A stretch of DNA of 64,000 bases from CAWVWD01 sp965662365 (GTDB taxonomy: Bacteria; Bacteroidota; Bacteroidia; Chitinophagales; Saprospiraceae), in assembly GCA_965662365.1 (NCBI GenBank), contig CBFIHR010000009.1:20864-84863 (forward strand), in the 5' to 3' direction. Each line of letters begins with the position of its first letter. Position 1 is the stretch's first letter. The translations under genes were made by a program, and so were the position numbers. The notes below the pieces were generated by a model, which was not told the DNA's origin, made no database searches, and worked only from the letters and a program-made list of their open reading frames with translations. Of this stretch, positions 8,854 through 17,368 are shown piece after piece.

Positions 8854-8978
8854 TGGATAAAAAAGTTGAAGAAAATAATATAAAATAAGAACGATTCCTC
8901 CTAATTTTTATAGGCAAATGGAAATATATCTTTTTTATTTAGTAAATGTATCTATAGAAAATAGGATCGTTTAGCATG

Positions 8979-9022
8979 AAAATAACTGCTTTCTGAAGGT
9001 GAGAAAGCAGTTATTTTTTTTT
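8979..9022 (+). terminator. Rho-independent terminator after the outer-membrane protein gene
   Basis: A perfect 16-bp stem (AAAATAACTGCTTTCT with AGAAAGCAGTTATTTT) with a 7-base loop and a T run. Confidence 0.9.
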
Positions 9023-9069
9023 ATAGTCAATTTAATATAGAATGAATACGACAATCAAACAATAATCCT

Positions 9070-9077
9070 TACCTTTG
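9070..9077 (+). promoter_or_regulatory. -7 box of the ABC-F gene promoter
   Basis: TACCTTTG, followed by TGGC, matches the Bacteroidota -7 element TAnnTTTG, 43 bases before the ABC-F start. No convincing TTTG -33 box was found. Confidence 0.6.
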
Positions 9078-9120
9078 TGGCAATTTTTATAATATCACTG
9101 AAAATCAACATATTCGCTAA

Positions 9121-10764
9121 ATGATAACAGTTAATAACGTTAGTTTACAATTCGGAAAACGAGTTTTATTTGATGATGTCAATTTAAAATTCACAAAAGG
9201 AAATTGTTATGGTGTAATTGGTGCAAATGGAGCTGGAAAATCTACTTTTATGAAGATTTTGTCTGGTGAGATTGCTCCAAATCAAGGTACAGTATCTATT
9301 GAGCCTGGTAACCGAATGGCAGTTCTAAAACAGAATCACTTCGAGTTTGAAGAACATACGGTTTTGAATACAGTTATTATGGGTCATAAGGAGATGTATG
9401 ACATCATGGTGGAGAAAGATGCGATTTATATGAACCCGGAGGCGACAGAAGCTGACGGCTTGCATGCGGCAGAATTAGAAAATCAATTCGGTGAAATGGG
9501 TGGCTGGATGGCTGAGAGCGATGCAGCGGAGCTATTGAGTTTGTTGGGAGTTGATGAGTCGTTACACTATAGCTTGATGAAAGATTTGAGCGGTTCAGAA
9601 AAGGTCAAAGTCCTTTTAGGACAAGCACTTTTTGGGAATCCTGATGTCTTATTGTTAGATGAGCCGACGAACGATTTGGATGCAGAGACGGTAACCTGGT
9701 TATCGGACTTTTTGGCTGATTTTAAAAATACTGTTATCGTTGTTTCTCACGATAGATATTTCTTGGATATGGTCTGTACACATATTACAGATATTGATTT
9801 TAAACGTATCAAAACTTTCAAAGGAAACTATACTTTCTGGTATGAATCTTCTCAACTAGCGTTACGTCAGCGAGCGAATAAGAATAAGAAGGTAGAGCAG
9901 AAACGTAAGGAGATGATGGAGTTTATCCAGCGATTCAGTGCGAATGCCTCTAAGTCAAAACAGGCGACTTCTCGTAAGAAGGCATTGGATAAATTAAATA
10001 TAGAAGAAATTCAGCCGTCAAGTCGGAAGTATCCGTTTATTCATTTTCAAATGGAACGTGATCCGGGTGGACAAATTTTACATATCGAGCATTTGACTAA
10101 AACTAATGAGGCTGGTAGAATCTTATTCAAAGATGTAGAGTTGACGATGAATCAAGGTGAAAAAATTGCTTTGTTAGGGCGTGATGCAAATGCGTTGACG
10201 GCGTTCTATGAGATTTTAGCTGGTAAAGAACAAGCGGATAGCGGGACGTTTGAGTTCGGTCAAACAATTACGGTTTCTTATTTACCAAATGAAAATGAAG
10301 AATATTTTTCTGGTGATCAAGATATGAACTTGATCGACTGGTTGCGTCAATATTCTGAAAATAAAGACGAGCAGTTTATTCGTGGCTTTTTAGGGCAAAT
10401 GTTGTTTTCGGGAGAGGAGGTGTACAAAAAATCATCGGTGCTTTCGGGAGGTGAGAAAGTACGTTGTATGTTGTCTCGAGCAATGTTAAACAATCCGAAT
10501 TTCGTCTTATTAGACGAACCGACAAATCACTTAGATTTGGAATCTATTACGGCTTTGAATAATGCTATGAAAGATTTTAAAGGAAATATGATTTTTACGA
10601 CGCATGATCATCAATTGATTCAAACGGTAGCAAATCGTATTATCGAAATCACGCCAAATGGTATGATTGACTCTAATATGGAATTTGATGATTACATTCG
10701 TTCGGAGCGTATTAAGAAAAAACGAGAGGAGTTGTATGCAGGAGTCGTATTTGAAGAAGCATAG
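9121..10764 (+). CDS. ABC-F family ATPase, YbiT-like
   Basis: This 547-residue soluble protein has two ABC cassettes and no membrane segment, the plan of ABC-F translation factors. Cassette 1 has Walker A GANGAGKST (34-42), signature LSGSE (156-160) and Walker B LLLDEPTND. The charged linker (about 240-300) is Lys/Arg/Gln-rich and would contact the ribosome. Cassette 2 has signature LSGGEK and Walker B LLDEPTNHLD, but its Walker A is replaced by GRDANALT (353-360) and lacks the lysine. Length and motif order fit the YbiT branch. ABC-F proteins bind the ribosomal E site and ease stalled translation; a specific role here is inferred. It has its own promoter and terminator. Confidence 0.88.
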   Translation: MITVNNVSLQFGKRVLFDDVNLKFTKGNCYGVIGANGAGKSTFMKILSGEIAPNQGTVSIEPGNRMAVLKQNHFEFEEHTVLNTVIMGHKEMYDIMVEKDAIYMNPEATEADGLHAAELENQFGEMGGWMAESDAAELLSLLGVDESLHYSLMKDLSGSEKVKVLLGQALFGNPDVLLLDEPTNDLDAETVTWLSDFLADFKNTVIVVSHDRYFLDMVCTHITDIDFKRIKTFKGNYTFWYESSQLALRQRANKNKKVEQKRKEMMEFIQRFSANASKSKQATSRKKALDKLNIEEIQPSSRKYPFIHFQMERDPGGQILHIEHLTKTNEAGRILFKDVELTMNQGEKIALLGRDANALTAFYEILAGKEQADSGTFEFGQTITVSYLPNENEEYFSGDQDMNLIDWLRQYSENKDEQFIRGFLGQMLFSGEEVYKKSSVLSGGEKVRCMLSRAMLNNPNFVLLDEPTNHLDLESITALNNAMKDFKGNMIFTTHDHQLIQTVANRIIEITPNGMIDSNMEFDDYIRSERIKKKREELYAGVVFEEA

Positions 10765-10802
10765 TTTCTTAATACTTCAATTGTATAGAAAAGTTATATA
10801 GA

Positions 10803-10841
10803 AAAAGGTTCAAATACTTTCGAGTGTTTGAGCCTTTTTTT
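10803..10841 (+). terminator. Rho-independent terminator after the ABC-F gene
   Basis: GGTTCAAATAC pairs with GTGTTTGAGCC (two G-T pairs) around a 6-base loop, preceded by A residues and followed by a T run. Confidence 0.85.
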
Positions 10842-11104
10842 GTCGAAGAGTCTTGTAAATTATTTCTGTCTTTTTGTCAGTTCGTCACATTTTCAAAACC
10901 TAAAACCCGAAAAGATTACAGTTGAAAACGTTAAAACTGCCATTTTGAAGCCTAAAACCGACCATTTTTACAAAAAAAATCTAATGGCATATCAATTGAT
11001 TTATGTTGTTCGTGTTTGTACGGAAGTTTTATGAAAATAAAATAAGTGCAACATTAAAATCGAAAAAAATTATTAAAAATAAATCGAAAAAACACAATAA
11101 GATT

Positions 11105-13018
11105 ATGGGTAAAATTATTGGTATTGACTTAGGTACAACGAATTCGGTGGTAGCCGTAATGGAAGGGAATGAACCGGTTGTGATTCCAAATGAGGAAGGT
11201 CGTCGTACGACTCCTTCAATTGTAGCATTTTTGGATGATGGCGAACGCAAAATCGGTGATCCTGCAAAGCGTCAGGCAATCACAAACCCGACTCGTACAA
11301 TATCGTCAATCAAACGCTTTATGGGACAGCGTTTCTCTGAAGTTGGTGGCGAATTAGACATGACTTCTTACAAAGTAGAGAAAGGGGCTAACGATACCGT
11401 CCGTGTAAATATCGAAGGTCGTCAATATACACCTCAAGAGATTTCTGCAATGGTACTTCAAAAAATGAAGAAGACAGCAGAGGACTTTTTAGGAGAGGAA
11501 GTAACGGAGGCAGTTGTAACTGTTCCTGCTTACTTTAACGATTCACAGCGTCAGGCGACAAAAGAAGCTGGTGAAATCGCAGGTTTGAAAGTAAAACGTA
11601 TTATCAATGAGCCGACTGCTGCAGCTTTGGCTTATGGTTTGGATAAGCGTGATAGAGATATGACTATCGCTGTGTATGACCTTGGTGGTGGTACTTTCGA
11701 TATCTCAATATTAGAGTTAGGTGATGGTATTTTTGAAGTGAAATCAACAAATGGTGATACGCATTTAGGTGGTGATGATTTCGACCGTGTGTTAATCAAT
11801 CACTTGGCAGAAACTTTCCAACGTCAAGAAAATATGGATTTACGTAAAGATCCGATGGCGTTACAGCGTTTGAAAGAAGCTGCAGAAAAAACAAAAATTG
11901 AGTTGTCATCTGGTATGACTTCAGAGGTGAACTTACCATATATTACTGCTGTAGGTGGTGTACCTAAGCACTTAGTTACAAAAATCACTCGTGCAGAATT
12001 TGAGCGTATGGCAGATAGCTTGGTACAACGTACTTTAGAGCCTTGTCGTGCTGCATTGAATGATGCTGGTTTATCTACAAATGATATTGATGAGGTGATC
12101 TTAGTTGGTGGTTCGACTCGTATCCCTAAGATTCAAGAAGCTGTTGAAAAATTCTTTAATAAGAAGCCAAATAGAAGTGTTAATCCTGATGAGGTTGTTG
12201 CTTTAGGTGCAGCAGTTCAAGGTGGTGTTTTAAGCGGTGACTTGAAAGATCAAGGTATCTTATTATTAGATGTTACGCCTTTGTCAATGGGTATCGAAGT
12301 AATGGGTGGTGTTTATGATGTCGTTATTGAAGCGAATACAACTATTCCTTCTAAGAAAACAAAAACGTATTCTACAGCAGCGGATAATCAGCCACAAGTA
12401 GAGATTCATATTTTACAAGGGGAACGTCCGATGGCTCGTGATAACCGTTCAATCGGTCGCTTTATCTTAGATGGTATTCCGCCAGCACCTCGTGGTGTAC
12501 CTCAAGTAGAAGTTACATTTGATATTGATGTGAATGGTATTTTGAATGTATCGGCAGTTGAAAAACAAAGTGGTAAGAAGCAAGATATTCGTATCGAAGC
12601 ATCAACTGGTTTGTCAGACGCAGAAATCCAACGTATGAAGGATGAGGCGAAAGCAAATGAAGCAGCCGATCAAGCAGAACGTGAGAAAATTGATAAGTTG
12701 AATGCAGCTGATCAGTTGATTTTCCAAAGCGAGAAGCAAGTGAAAGAGTTTGGTGAGAAAATGCCTGAAGATGCTAAGAAAACTATCGAAGATGCTATCG
12801 CTGAATTGAAGGAAGCACATAAAGCTCAAGATTTAGAGGCTATCGAAGCGGCAAGTACAAAGGTAAATGATGCTTGGACTGCAGCAAGTCAACACATTTA
12901 TCAAGATGGTCAAGGTGGTAATCCTCAAGATTTTGCTCAAAATGGGGCTAATCAAGGTGGAAACGAAGGTGCAGACGAAGATGTGACTGACGTTGAGTTC
13001 GAAGAAGTGAAAAGCTAA
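11105..13018 (+). CDS. dnaK: Chaperone DnaK (Hsp70)
   Basis: The start is set at 11105 because the protein then begins MGKIIGIDLGTTNSVVAVMEG, the universal DnaK N-terminus; an earlier in-frame ATG at 11003 would add 34 unrelated lysine-rich residues. The 637-residue product has the nucleotide-binding domain (phosphate loops DLGTTNS and DLGGGTFDIS; VGGSTRIP near 340), the linker and beta-sandwich substrate domain (DVTPLSMGIE), a helical lid, and an acidic tail ending DEDVTDVEFEEVKS. It is the ATP-dependent folding chaperone of the cytoplasm. No grpE or dnaJ gene is adjacent, which is common in Bacteroidota. Confidence 0.97.
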   Translation: MGKIIGIDLGTTNSVVAVMEGNEPVVIPNEEGRRTTPSIVAFLDDGERKIGDPAKRQAITNPTRTISSIKRFMGQRFSEVGGELDMTSYKVEKGANDTVRVNIEGRQYTPQEISAMVLQKMKKTAEDFLGEEVTEAVVTVPAYFNDSQRQATKEAGEIAGLKVKRIINEPTAAALAYGLDKRDRDMTIAVYDLGGGTFDISILELGDGIFEVKSTNGDTHLGGDDFDRVLINHLAETFQRQENMDLRKDPMALQRLKEAAEKTKIELSSGMTSEVNLPYITAVGGVPKHLVTKITRAEFERMADSLVQRTLEPCRAALNDAGLSTNDIDEVILVGGSTRIPKIQEAVEKFFNKKPNRSVNPDEVVALGAAVQGGVLSGDLKDQGILLLDVTPLSMGIEVMGGVYDVVIEANTTIPSKKTKTYSTAADNQPQVEIHILQGERPMARDNRSIGRFILDGIPPAPRGVPQVEVTFDIDVNGILNVSAVEKQSGKKQDIRIEASTGLSDAEIQRMKDEAKANEAADQAEREKIDKLNAADQLIFQSEKQVKEFGEKMPEDAKKTIEDAIAELKEAHKAQDLEAIEAASTKVNDAWTAASQHIYQDGQGGNPQDFAQNGANQGGNEGADEDVTDVEFEEVKS

Positions 13019-13045
13019 GAACTAAATTATTAATATAAATATTAG

Positions 13046-13078
13046 AAAGCCCTTCCAAATTTGGAAGGGCTTTTTTTT
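13046..13078 (+). terminator. Rho-independent terminator after dnaK
   Basis: A perfect palindrome (AAAGCCCTTCCAAA with TTTGGAAGGGCTTT) followed by a T run. Confidence 0.92.
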
Positions 13079-13209
13079 ATCAAAGAAAGTCTTAGCTCCG
13101 TAGCTAAATTTTCAATAAAATAACATGATTATAATTTTTCAAAACAGATATTAAAAACTTATTTCACTAAGTACACGATCTATTGATATTTGATTTTATA
13201 ATCAATTGA

Positions 13210-14118
13210 TTACATTTCTTTTTCCTTTTTACCAAATTGTAGCTGAAGCGTAAGCTCGTGTGATCCTGCATGATAATTACTGACTTCGTTGAAACCAGCA
13301 TCATAAGAATAGTAAAATCCAAACTTATCGTTAATCATTGCACCAAACATCAAAGCAACTGTCTGCTCCGCAGTACGATAAGAGACTCCTGCCATTAAGT
13401 TGTCATTAGCAAACCAGAATTTGTTGTTGACTTCTACCTGGAAAGGTGTGTTGACTACCTTACGCACTAAGATAGATGGTTCGAAGTTGATTTTTTTACC
13501 ACGAGTACGGTAACCTGCTAAAGCAAAATAATGTGCTGCAAGGTAACTCAAGTCGTTAAATTGAGAAGACGCATTGAATCGAGTCTGTAGTAAGTGTGGT
13601 GCAGATACACCTACGTATAGTCCATTTTCTCCTTGAAGGAAAGCACCGAAACTAAAATCTAACTGATTGACACCCTCAAGAGCTTCTTGAATTACTTGAT
13701 CTGTCATATCGATATCAGTAAACGAACCTGAATTTACATTAATATTGTAGCGTAAAAATTGTGCAGACATCCCTACTGCCAACTTATAAGAATCAGAAAT
13801 AGGAAATTGATAATTATAAGCCCCAAACGCTCCTTGATAATTTAATGCACCAGTATTATCATTGAAAAATAATGCACCGACACCACTTCTATTAAATTGT
13901 CCTTGATAAGACAAGAGACTTGTAGTAGGCGCCGTCGGAAAACCTGTCCATTGTGCTCGATAATTTAGGTGTACTTGCTGCCCTTCATGAATACCTGCCG
14001 CTGCAGGATTAATGACAAAAGGGTTGATGTTATATTGCGTAAATAACGGAACACTCTGTCCGATACCTACCTGCCAAATACAGATAACTGCAATGATAGT
14101 TATAAATACTTTTTTCAT
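13210..14118 (-). CDS. PorP/SprF family T9SS outer-membrane protein
   Basis: The start is placed at 14118 to give the signal peptide MKKVFITIIAVICIWQVGIGQ; an ATG eight codons upstream is in frame but would precede it. The 302-residue mature barrel has the family pattern: PLFTQYNINPFVINPAAAGIHE near the N-terminus, YRAQWTGFPTAPTTSLLSYQ, and a final GSHELTLQLQFGKKEKEM. PorP/SprF proteins retain T9SS substrates that carry a gliding-type (type B) C-terminal domain at the cell surface. The gene directly upstream encodes exactly such a substrate, so the two form the classic pair. Confidence 0.92.
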   Translation of the reverse strand: MKKVFITIIAVICIWQVGIGQSVPLFTQYNINPFVINPAAAGIHEGQQVHLNYRAQWTGFPTAPTTSLLSYQGQFNRSGVGALFFNDNTGALNYQGAFGAYNYQFPISDSYKLAVGMSAQFLRYNINVNSGSFTDIDMTDQVIQEALEGVNQLDFSFGAFLQGENGLYVGVSAPHLLQTRFNASSQFNDLSYLAAHYFALAGYRTRGKKINFEPSILVRKVVNTPFQVEVNNKFWFANDNLMAGVSYRTAEQTVALMFGAMINDKFGFYYSYDAGFNEVSNYHAGSHELTLQLQFGKKEKEM

Positions 14119-14134
14119 GATATATATTTTTGAT

Positions 14135-14167
14135 ATCATCAAGCGAGATTATTACTCGCTTGATGAT
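14135..14167 (-). promoter_or_regulatory. Intercistronic hairpin between the adhesin gene and porP
   Basis: A perfect 13-bp stem (ATCATCAAGCGAG with CTCGCTTGATGAT) with a 7-base loop sits in the 85-base gap between the two minus-strand genes. On the minus strand no T run follows, so it looks less like a terminator than like a processing or stability hairpin that could set different expression levels for the two genes. Confidence 0.65.
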
Positions 14168-14203
14168 GATTATTCAAATAAACAACTTTTGATTGATAGT
14201 ATC

Positions 14204-16591
14204 TTATTTTCTAAGAATAGTAATCGTTCCTTTTAAGACTCTGCCTCCTGTTCCGATATCTGCATTGATGATATAGAAATAAGCACCTTGTGGTAAATCT
14301 TTACCATCGGCAGTAAGACCATCCCATTGACCATCGAAGTTATCTTCTTTATAAACTAATTGCCCAAAGCGATTGAATACAGAGAAGTCTGAATTGATAG
14401 CGAAAAGACATTCTGCAGACCAGATATCATTTTTAGCATCTCCATTAGGCGTAATAATAGTATTAGGCGTGACACAATCAAAGTTAACTGTCATAATAGC
14501 ATCACAAGTAGTTGTATTTCCTGCTTCATCTGTTACAGTAACAGTGACGATTGACTGTCCAATATCATCTACTCCAAATACAGATTGACTGATACTTGTT
14601 GTAACATCACAGTTGTCTTCTACAGATAGAATGAAGTCACTTGCATCAAATGTAACTGTACCAGTTTCATCGACACTCCAATTGACATCTCTACAGACTA
14701 GAGTAGGAGCGATATCATCAATGACCTCAACGTTTACAGTAGTAGAAGTTGAATTTCCATTGACATCTGTCGCTGTAATTGTCACGGCGTTGTTACCAAT
14801 ATTAGAACAATCGAAGTTATCAACATCTAAAGTGATGTCAATATCGTCTTCGCAGTTATCTGTAGCCAAAACATTTAAATCACTAAGAGAAATTGAAGCA
14901 GCACCTTCTTCATCTAAATAAACAGTGAAATCATTAGCTGTTAAAGTTGGAGCAATAGGATCTTCAACTGTTACCGTTGCTGTTGCTGTTGAAGTATTTC
15001 CGTGAATGTCTGTTACCGTCAAGGTTACAGTATTTGGTCCAACACTTGAACAGATAAAGGCAAATTTGTCAATTGATAAAGACTGAATACCACAATTATC
15101 ACTTGAACCATTATCGATATCCGCAGCAGAGATTACAGCCTGACCGTTTGCATCTAACTGAATGGTAATATCTTGTGTAACAGCTGTCGGAGCAATTAAG
15201 TCTTGAACCGTTACAACAGCTGATTCAGTTGTTGAATTTCCGCTTAAATCAGTAACAGTAAGTAAAACAGCATTTTGTCCAACATCAAAACAACTAAATG
15301 ATGTGATATTTAAAGTAGAAGTTGTCGTACAGTTGTCACTTGATCCATTATCTATTTGAGCAGGAGTGATAGTGACATTACCACTTGCATCTAATTGAAC
15401 CGTAATATCTTGAGTAACAACTGTTGGAGCAGTTACATCTTGTACCGTTACCGTTGCTGTTCCTGTTCCTGTGTTACCACTCGCATCTGTTACTGATAAG
15501 GTCACTGTGTTTGCTCCTAAATCAGCACAAGTAAATGATGTAATGTCTAATGCAAATGTAAGGTTACCAGCAGCTGTACAAATGTCACTTGAACCGTTTT
15601 CTATTTGAGCAGGCGTAATTGTAGCATTACCAGTTGCATCTAACTGAACTGTAATATCTTGAGTAACAACCGTTGGAGCCGTCACATCTTGAACAGTTAC
15701 TGTTGCTGTTCCTGTTCCAGTGTTACCACTTGCGTCCGTAGCTGATAAGGTTACTGTATTTGCTCCTAAATCTGCACAAGTAAACGAAGTAATATCTAAT
15801 GCAAAAGTAAGGTTAGCAGCAGCTGTACAGTTATCATTTGAACCATTATCTACTTGACCTGTCGTGATTGTTGCGTTTCCTGTCGCATCTAATTGAATTG
15901 TGATATCTTGAGTAACAACCGTTGGAGCAGTTGCATCAATAGCAGGAGCAATTGTATAAGTAGCGGTGTCGCTACAGCCAATTGCATTTGATGCAATTAC
16001 AGTATAGTTACCTGCTGCAATACCAGTGATGCTATTTGAGGTCTGACCAGAAGACCAGTTATAACTAATAGGCGTGAATGTTCCTGTAAATGTTACATCT
16101 AATCCACCGTCACTTCCTCCAGGACAAGTAACAGGTGTTGAGCTATTCAATATCAAACTATCTGTACAGATTAATGGCTTGTAAACATAAGAAGCTTCAA
16201 AACCATCGTAAACAACACTGCCGTCTGTTGTGAAAGTCACATACATTGCACCGCTTGTAGCTAATACATCACTTGGAATAGTTGATCCCAAAAAGCTACC
16301 AATTTGAGGAGCGTTTGCATCTGTTCCGTCATAGACTCTTACATAATCACAGCAAGTTTCTAATTGAAAAGAACTAAATGATAAGGTAATCGAATCACCT
16401 ATCACAGAACCTGTCGGCTGAATTAGCCATGAGCAGCTTTGATTATTATTGTAATTAGATGTACCACTGCCATCGTCGAACGAACCTGACGTGGTATTCA
16501 AAGTAGTTGGACCTGAACACTGAGCCTTAGATTCATGGAAAAATCCAAGGAATAAAATCAGTAGGATCCAAATTGTGTAATTTTTTTTCAT
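14204..16591 (-). CDS. T9SS-secreted CUB/HYR-repeat adhesin with gliding-motility-type C-terminal domain
   Basis: This 795-residue secreted protein begins with signal peptide MKKNYTIWILLILFLGFFH...SKAQ. A CUB domain (about 25-137) has the cysteine-flanked CSWLIQPTGSV and CCDYVRVYDG motifs. Next is a short SprB-type repeat (about 140-215, GGLDVTF...NYTVIASNAIGCSDT). Six HYR-like repeats of about 80 residues follow (217-705), each starting like TAPTVVTQDITVQLDA and containing NGSSDNC and TDASGNT. The last 90 residues are the gliding-motility C-terminal domain (TPNGDAKNDIW, FNRFGQLVY, LPQGAYFYII, GTITILRK), the type B T9SS signal. The first repeats are nearly identical to one another, which suggests recent duplication. 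A surface adhesin or matrix role is inferred. Confidence 0.88.
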   Translation of the reverse strand: MKKNYTIWILLILFLGFFHESKAQCSGPTTLNTTSGSFDDGSGTSNYNNNQSCSWLIQPTGSVIGDSITLSFSSFQLETCCDYVRVYDGTDANAPQIGSFLGSTIPSDVLATSGAMYVTFTTDGSVVYDGFEASYVYKPLICTDSLILNSSTPVTCPGGSDGGLDVTFTGTFTPISYNWSSGQTSNSITGIAAGNYTVIASNAIGCSDTATYTIAPAIDATAPTVVTQDITIQLDATGNATITTGQVDNGSNDNCTAAANLTFALDITSFTCADLGANTVTLSATDASGNTGTGTATVTVQDVTAPTVVTQDITVQLDATGNATITPAQIENGSSDICTAAGNLTFALDITSFTCADLGANTVTLSVTDASGNTGTGTATVTVQDVTAPTVVTQDITVQLDASGNVTITPAQIDNGSSDNCTTTSTLNITSFSCFDVGQNAVLLTVTDLSGNSTTESAVVTVQDLIAPTAVTQDITIQLDANGQAVISAADIDNGSSDNCGIQSLSIDKFAFICSSVGPNTVTLTVTDIHGNTSTATATVTVEDPIAPTLTANDFTVYLDEEGAASISLSDLNVLATDNCEDDIDITLDVDNFDCSNIGNNAVTITATDVNGNSTSTTVNVEVIDDIAPTLVCRDVNWSVDETGTVTFDASDFILSVEDNCDVTTSISQSVFGVDDIGQSIVTVTVTDEAGNTTTCDAIMTVNFDCVTPNTIITPNGDAKNDIWSAECLFAINSDFSVFNRFGQLVYKEDNFDGQWDGLTADGKDLPQGAYFYIINADIGTGGRVLKGTITILRK
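14480..15940 (-). repeat. Coding tandem repeats of about 240 bp in the adhesin gene
   Basis: Six HYR-like repeat units are encoded in tandem. The units nearest the 5' end of the gene (about 15180-15940) are almost the same at DNA level, with long shared stretches such as the AACTGTAATATCTTGAGTAA region at the unit boundaries; the units toward the 3' end have diverged. The homogeneous block is a natural site for repeat-number change by recombination. Confidence 0.7.
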
Positions 16592-16912
16592 AATAAGCTT
16601 TTTTTATTTAATAGTATATGATGCAGTTTTCATGATTCTTTCCTTGTAAAAGAATGAAATCATCATTTGACATTAGTACAATTTATAGTTGTAATATTAA
16701 ACTTTTACCGCCATTGTATGCTAATTTCAGTATAATTTTTCTCAAAACTACAGAAATTTTTTCTTTAATTAAAAAAAATATCGTGTCACAATAAAGTTTT
16801 TTTACGAAAAAATAAATTTCACAATTTATTATTACGGCTTAAATGACACAATAAAATACTTAAAGTTATTGAATTACAAGGTGTTCCATAGAAAATCATA
16901 TTATAATTTACC
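16592..16912. other. AT-rich spacer between divergent genes
   Basis: This gene-free stretch must hold the leader and promoter of the minus-strand adhesin gene. The related words GTGTCACAATAAA (about 16783) and ATGACACAATAAA (about 16843) occur here. No RNA fold or operator was otherwise recognised. Confidence 0.4.
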
Positions 16913-16920
16913 TACCTTTG
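16913..16920 (+). promoter_or_regulatory. -7 box of the B12 riboswitch transcript
   Basis: TACCTTTG (then CTGTC) matches the Bacteroidota -7 element and lies a few bases before the 5' end of the cobalamin aptamer, as expected for a transcript that starts with the riboswitch. Confidence 0.65.
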
Positions 16921-16924
16921 CTGT

Positions 16925-17110
16925 CGATTTTGGTGACGATTGATTGATACAATTTGAATCGTCTTAAAAGGGAATTCGGTGAAAATCCGAAGCTGTCCCC
17001 GCAGCTGTAAACTTTGTAAAAGCCATTAACATAAAGTCACTGTCGAAAGATGGGAAGACGTTATTGGTTGAAGTGAGCCAGAAGACCTGCCCAAGTCAAT
17101 AGAGGCATCT
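16925..17110 (+). ncRNA. Cobalamin (adenosylcobalamin) riboswitch
   Basis: The aptamer core is plain: AAAAGGGAATTCGGTGAAAA at 16965-16984 leads into TCCGAAGCTGTCCCCGCAGC, then TGTAA. The B12 box AGCCAGAAGACCTGCC lies at 17076-17091. Together they form the standard cobalamin riboswitch arrangement. It precedes a TonB receptor gene, so when B12 is plentiful it should reduce expression of the importer. The aptamer ends about 260 bases before the start codon, an unusually long distance filled by an inverted-repeat element. Confidence 0.95.
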
Positions 17111-17150
17111 ATTTTGTAACATCTTTCGGAGGAAAAGAGATTTACTGTTA

Positions 17151-17340
17151 AATTGTTGTACTGCCTGCCCCGAAAACTCGGTGGTTAAACTGTCGAAACT
17201 GTATTGATGATTAACCATCAATGGGTAACTTCATTTTTCAAAATGAATACCAGTTTTACTAAACTTTCAAAAGTTTAAAACTCAATGGAACTATTCAACC
17301 ACTGGGTTCTCGGGGCAGGCAGTATGACAGTACAGCAATT
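17151..17340 (+). repeat. Long nested inverted repeat in the leader between riboswitch and btuB-like gene
   Basis: Left arm 17151-17186 (contains GTACTGCCTGCCCCGAAAAC) pairs imperfectly with right arm 17297-17340 (contains TCTCGGGGCAGGCAGTA, then TACAGCAATT). Inside are three further hairpins: ATTGATG/CATCAAT at 17203-17222, TTCATTTT/AAAATGAA at about 17230-17247, and AAACTTT/AAAGTTT at about 17261-17276. The whole would fold into a multi-branched structure. It could be the riboswitch expression platform, a second regulatory RNA, or a palindromic mobile repeat inserted in the leader. Confidence 0.75.
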
Positions 17341-17368
17341 CCAAAAAACCTCCACAATTCAATGACAA

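Noticed and set aside
8885..8975. AACGATTCCT and AGGATCGTT words that could pair across about 70 bases
   Set aside because: The loop is too long and one base bulges; the proper terminator lies just downstream.
11003..11104. 34-residue N-terminal extension of DnaK
   Set aside because: DnaK proteins begin MGKIIGIDLGTTNS, which is encoded from 11105.
16780..16860. GTGTCACAATAAA and ATGACACAATAAA words before the B12 riboswitch, compared with the maltose-cluster operator
   Set aside because: They share only the GACAC/GTGTC core with the 19-bp palindrome and do not form one; the link is too weak.
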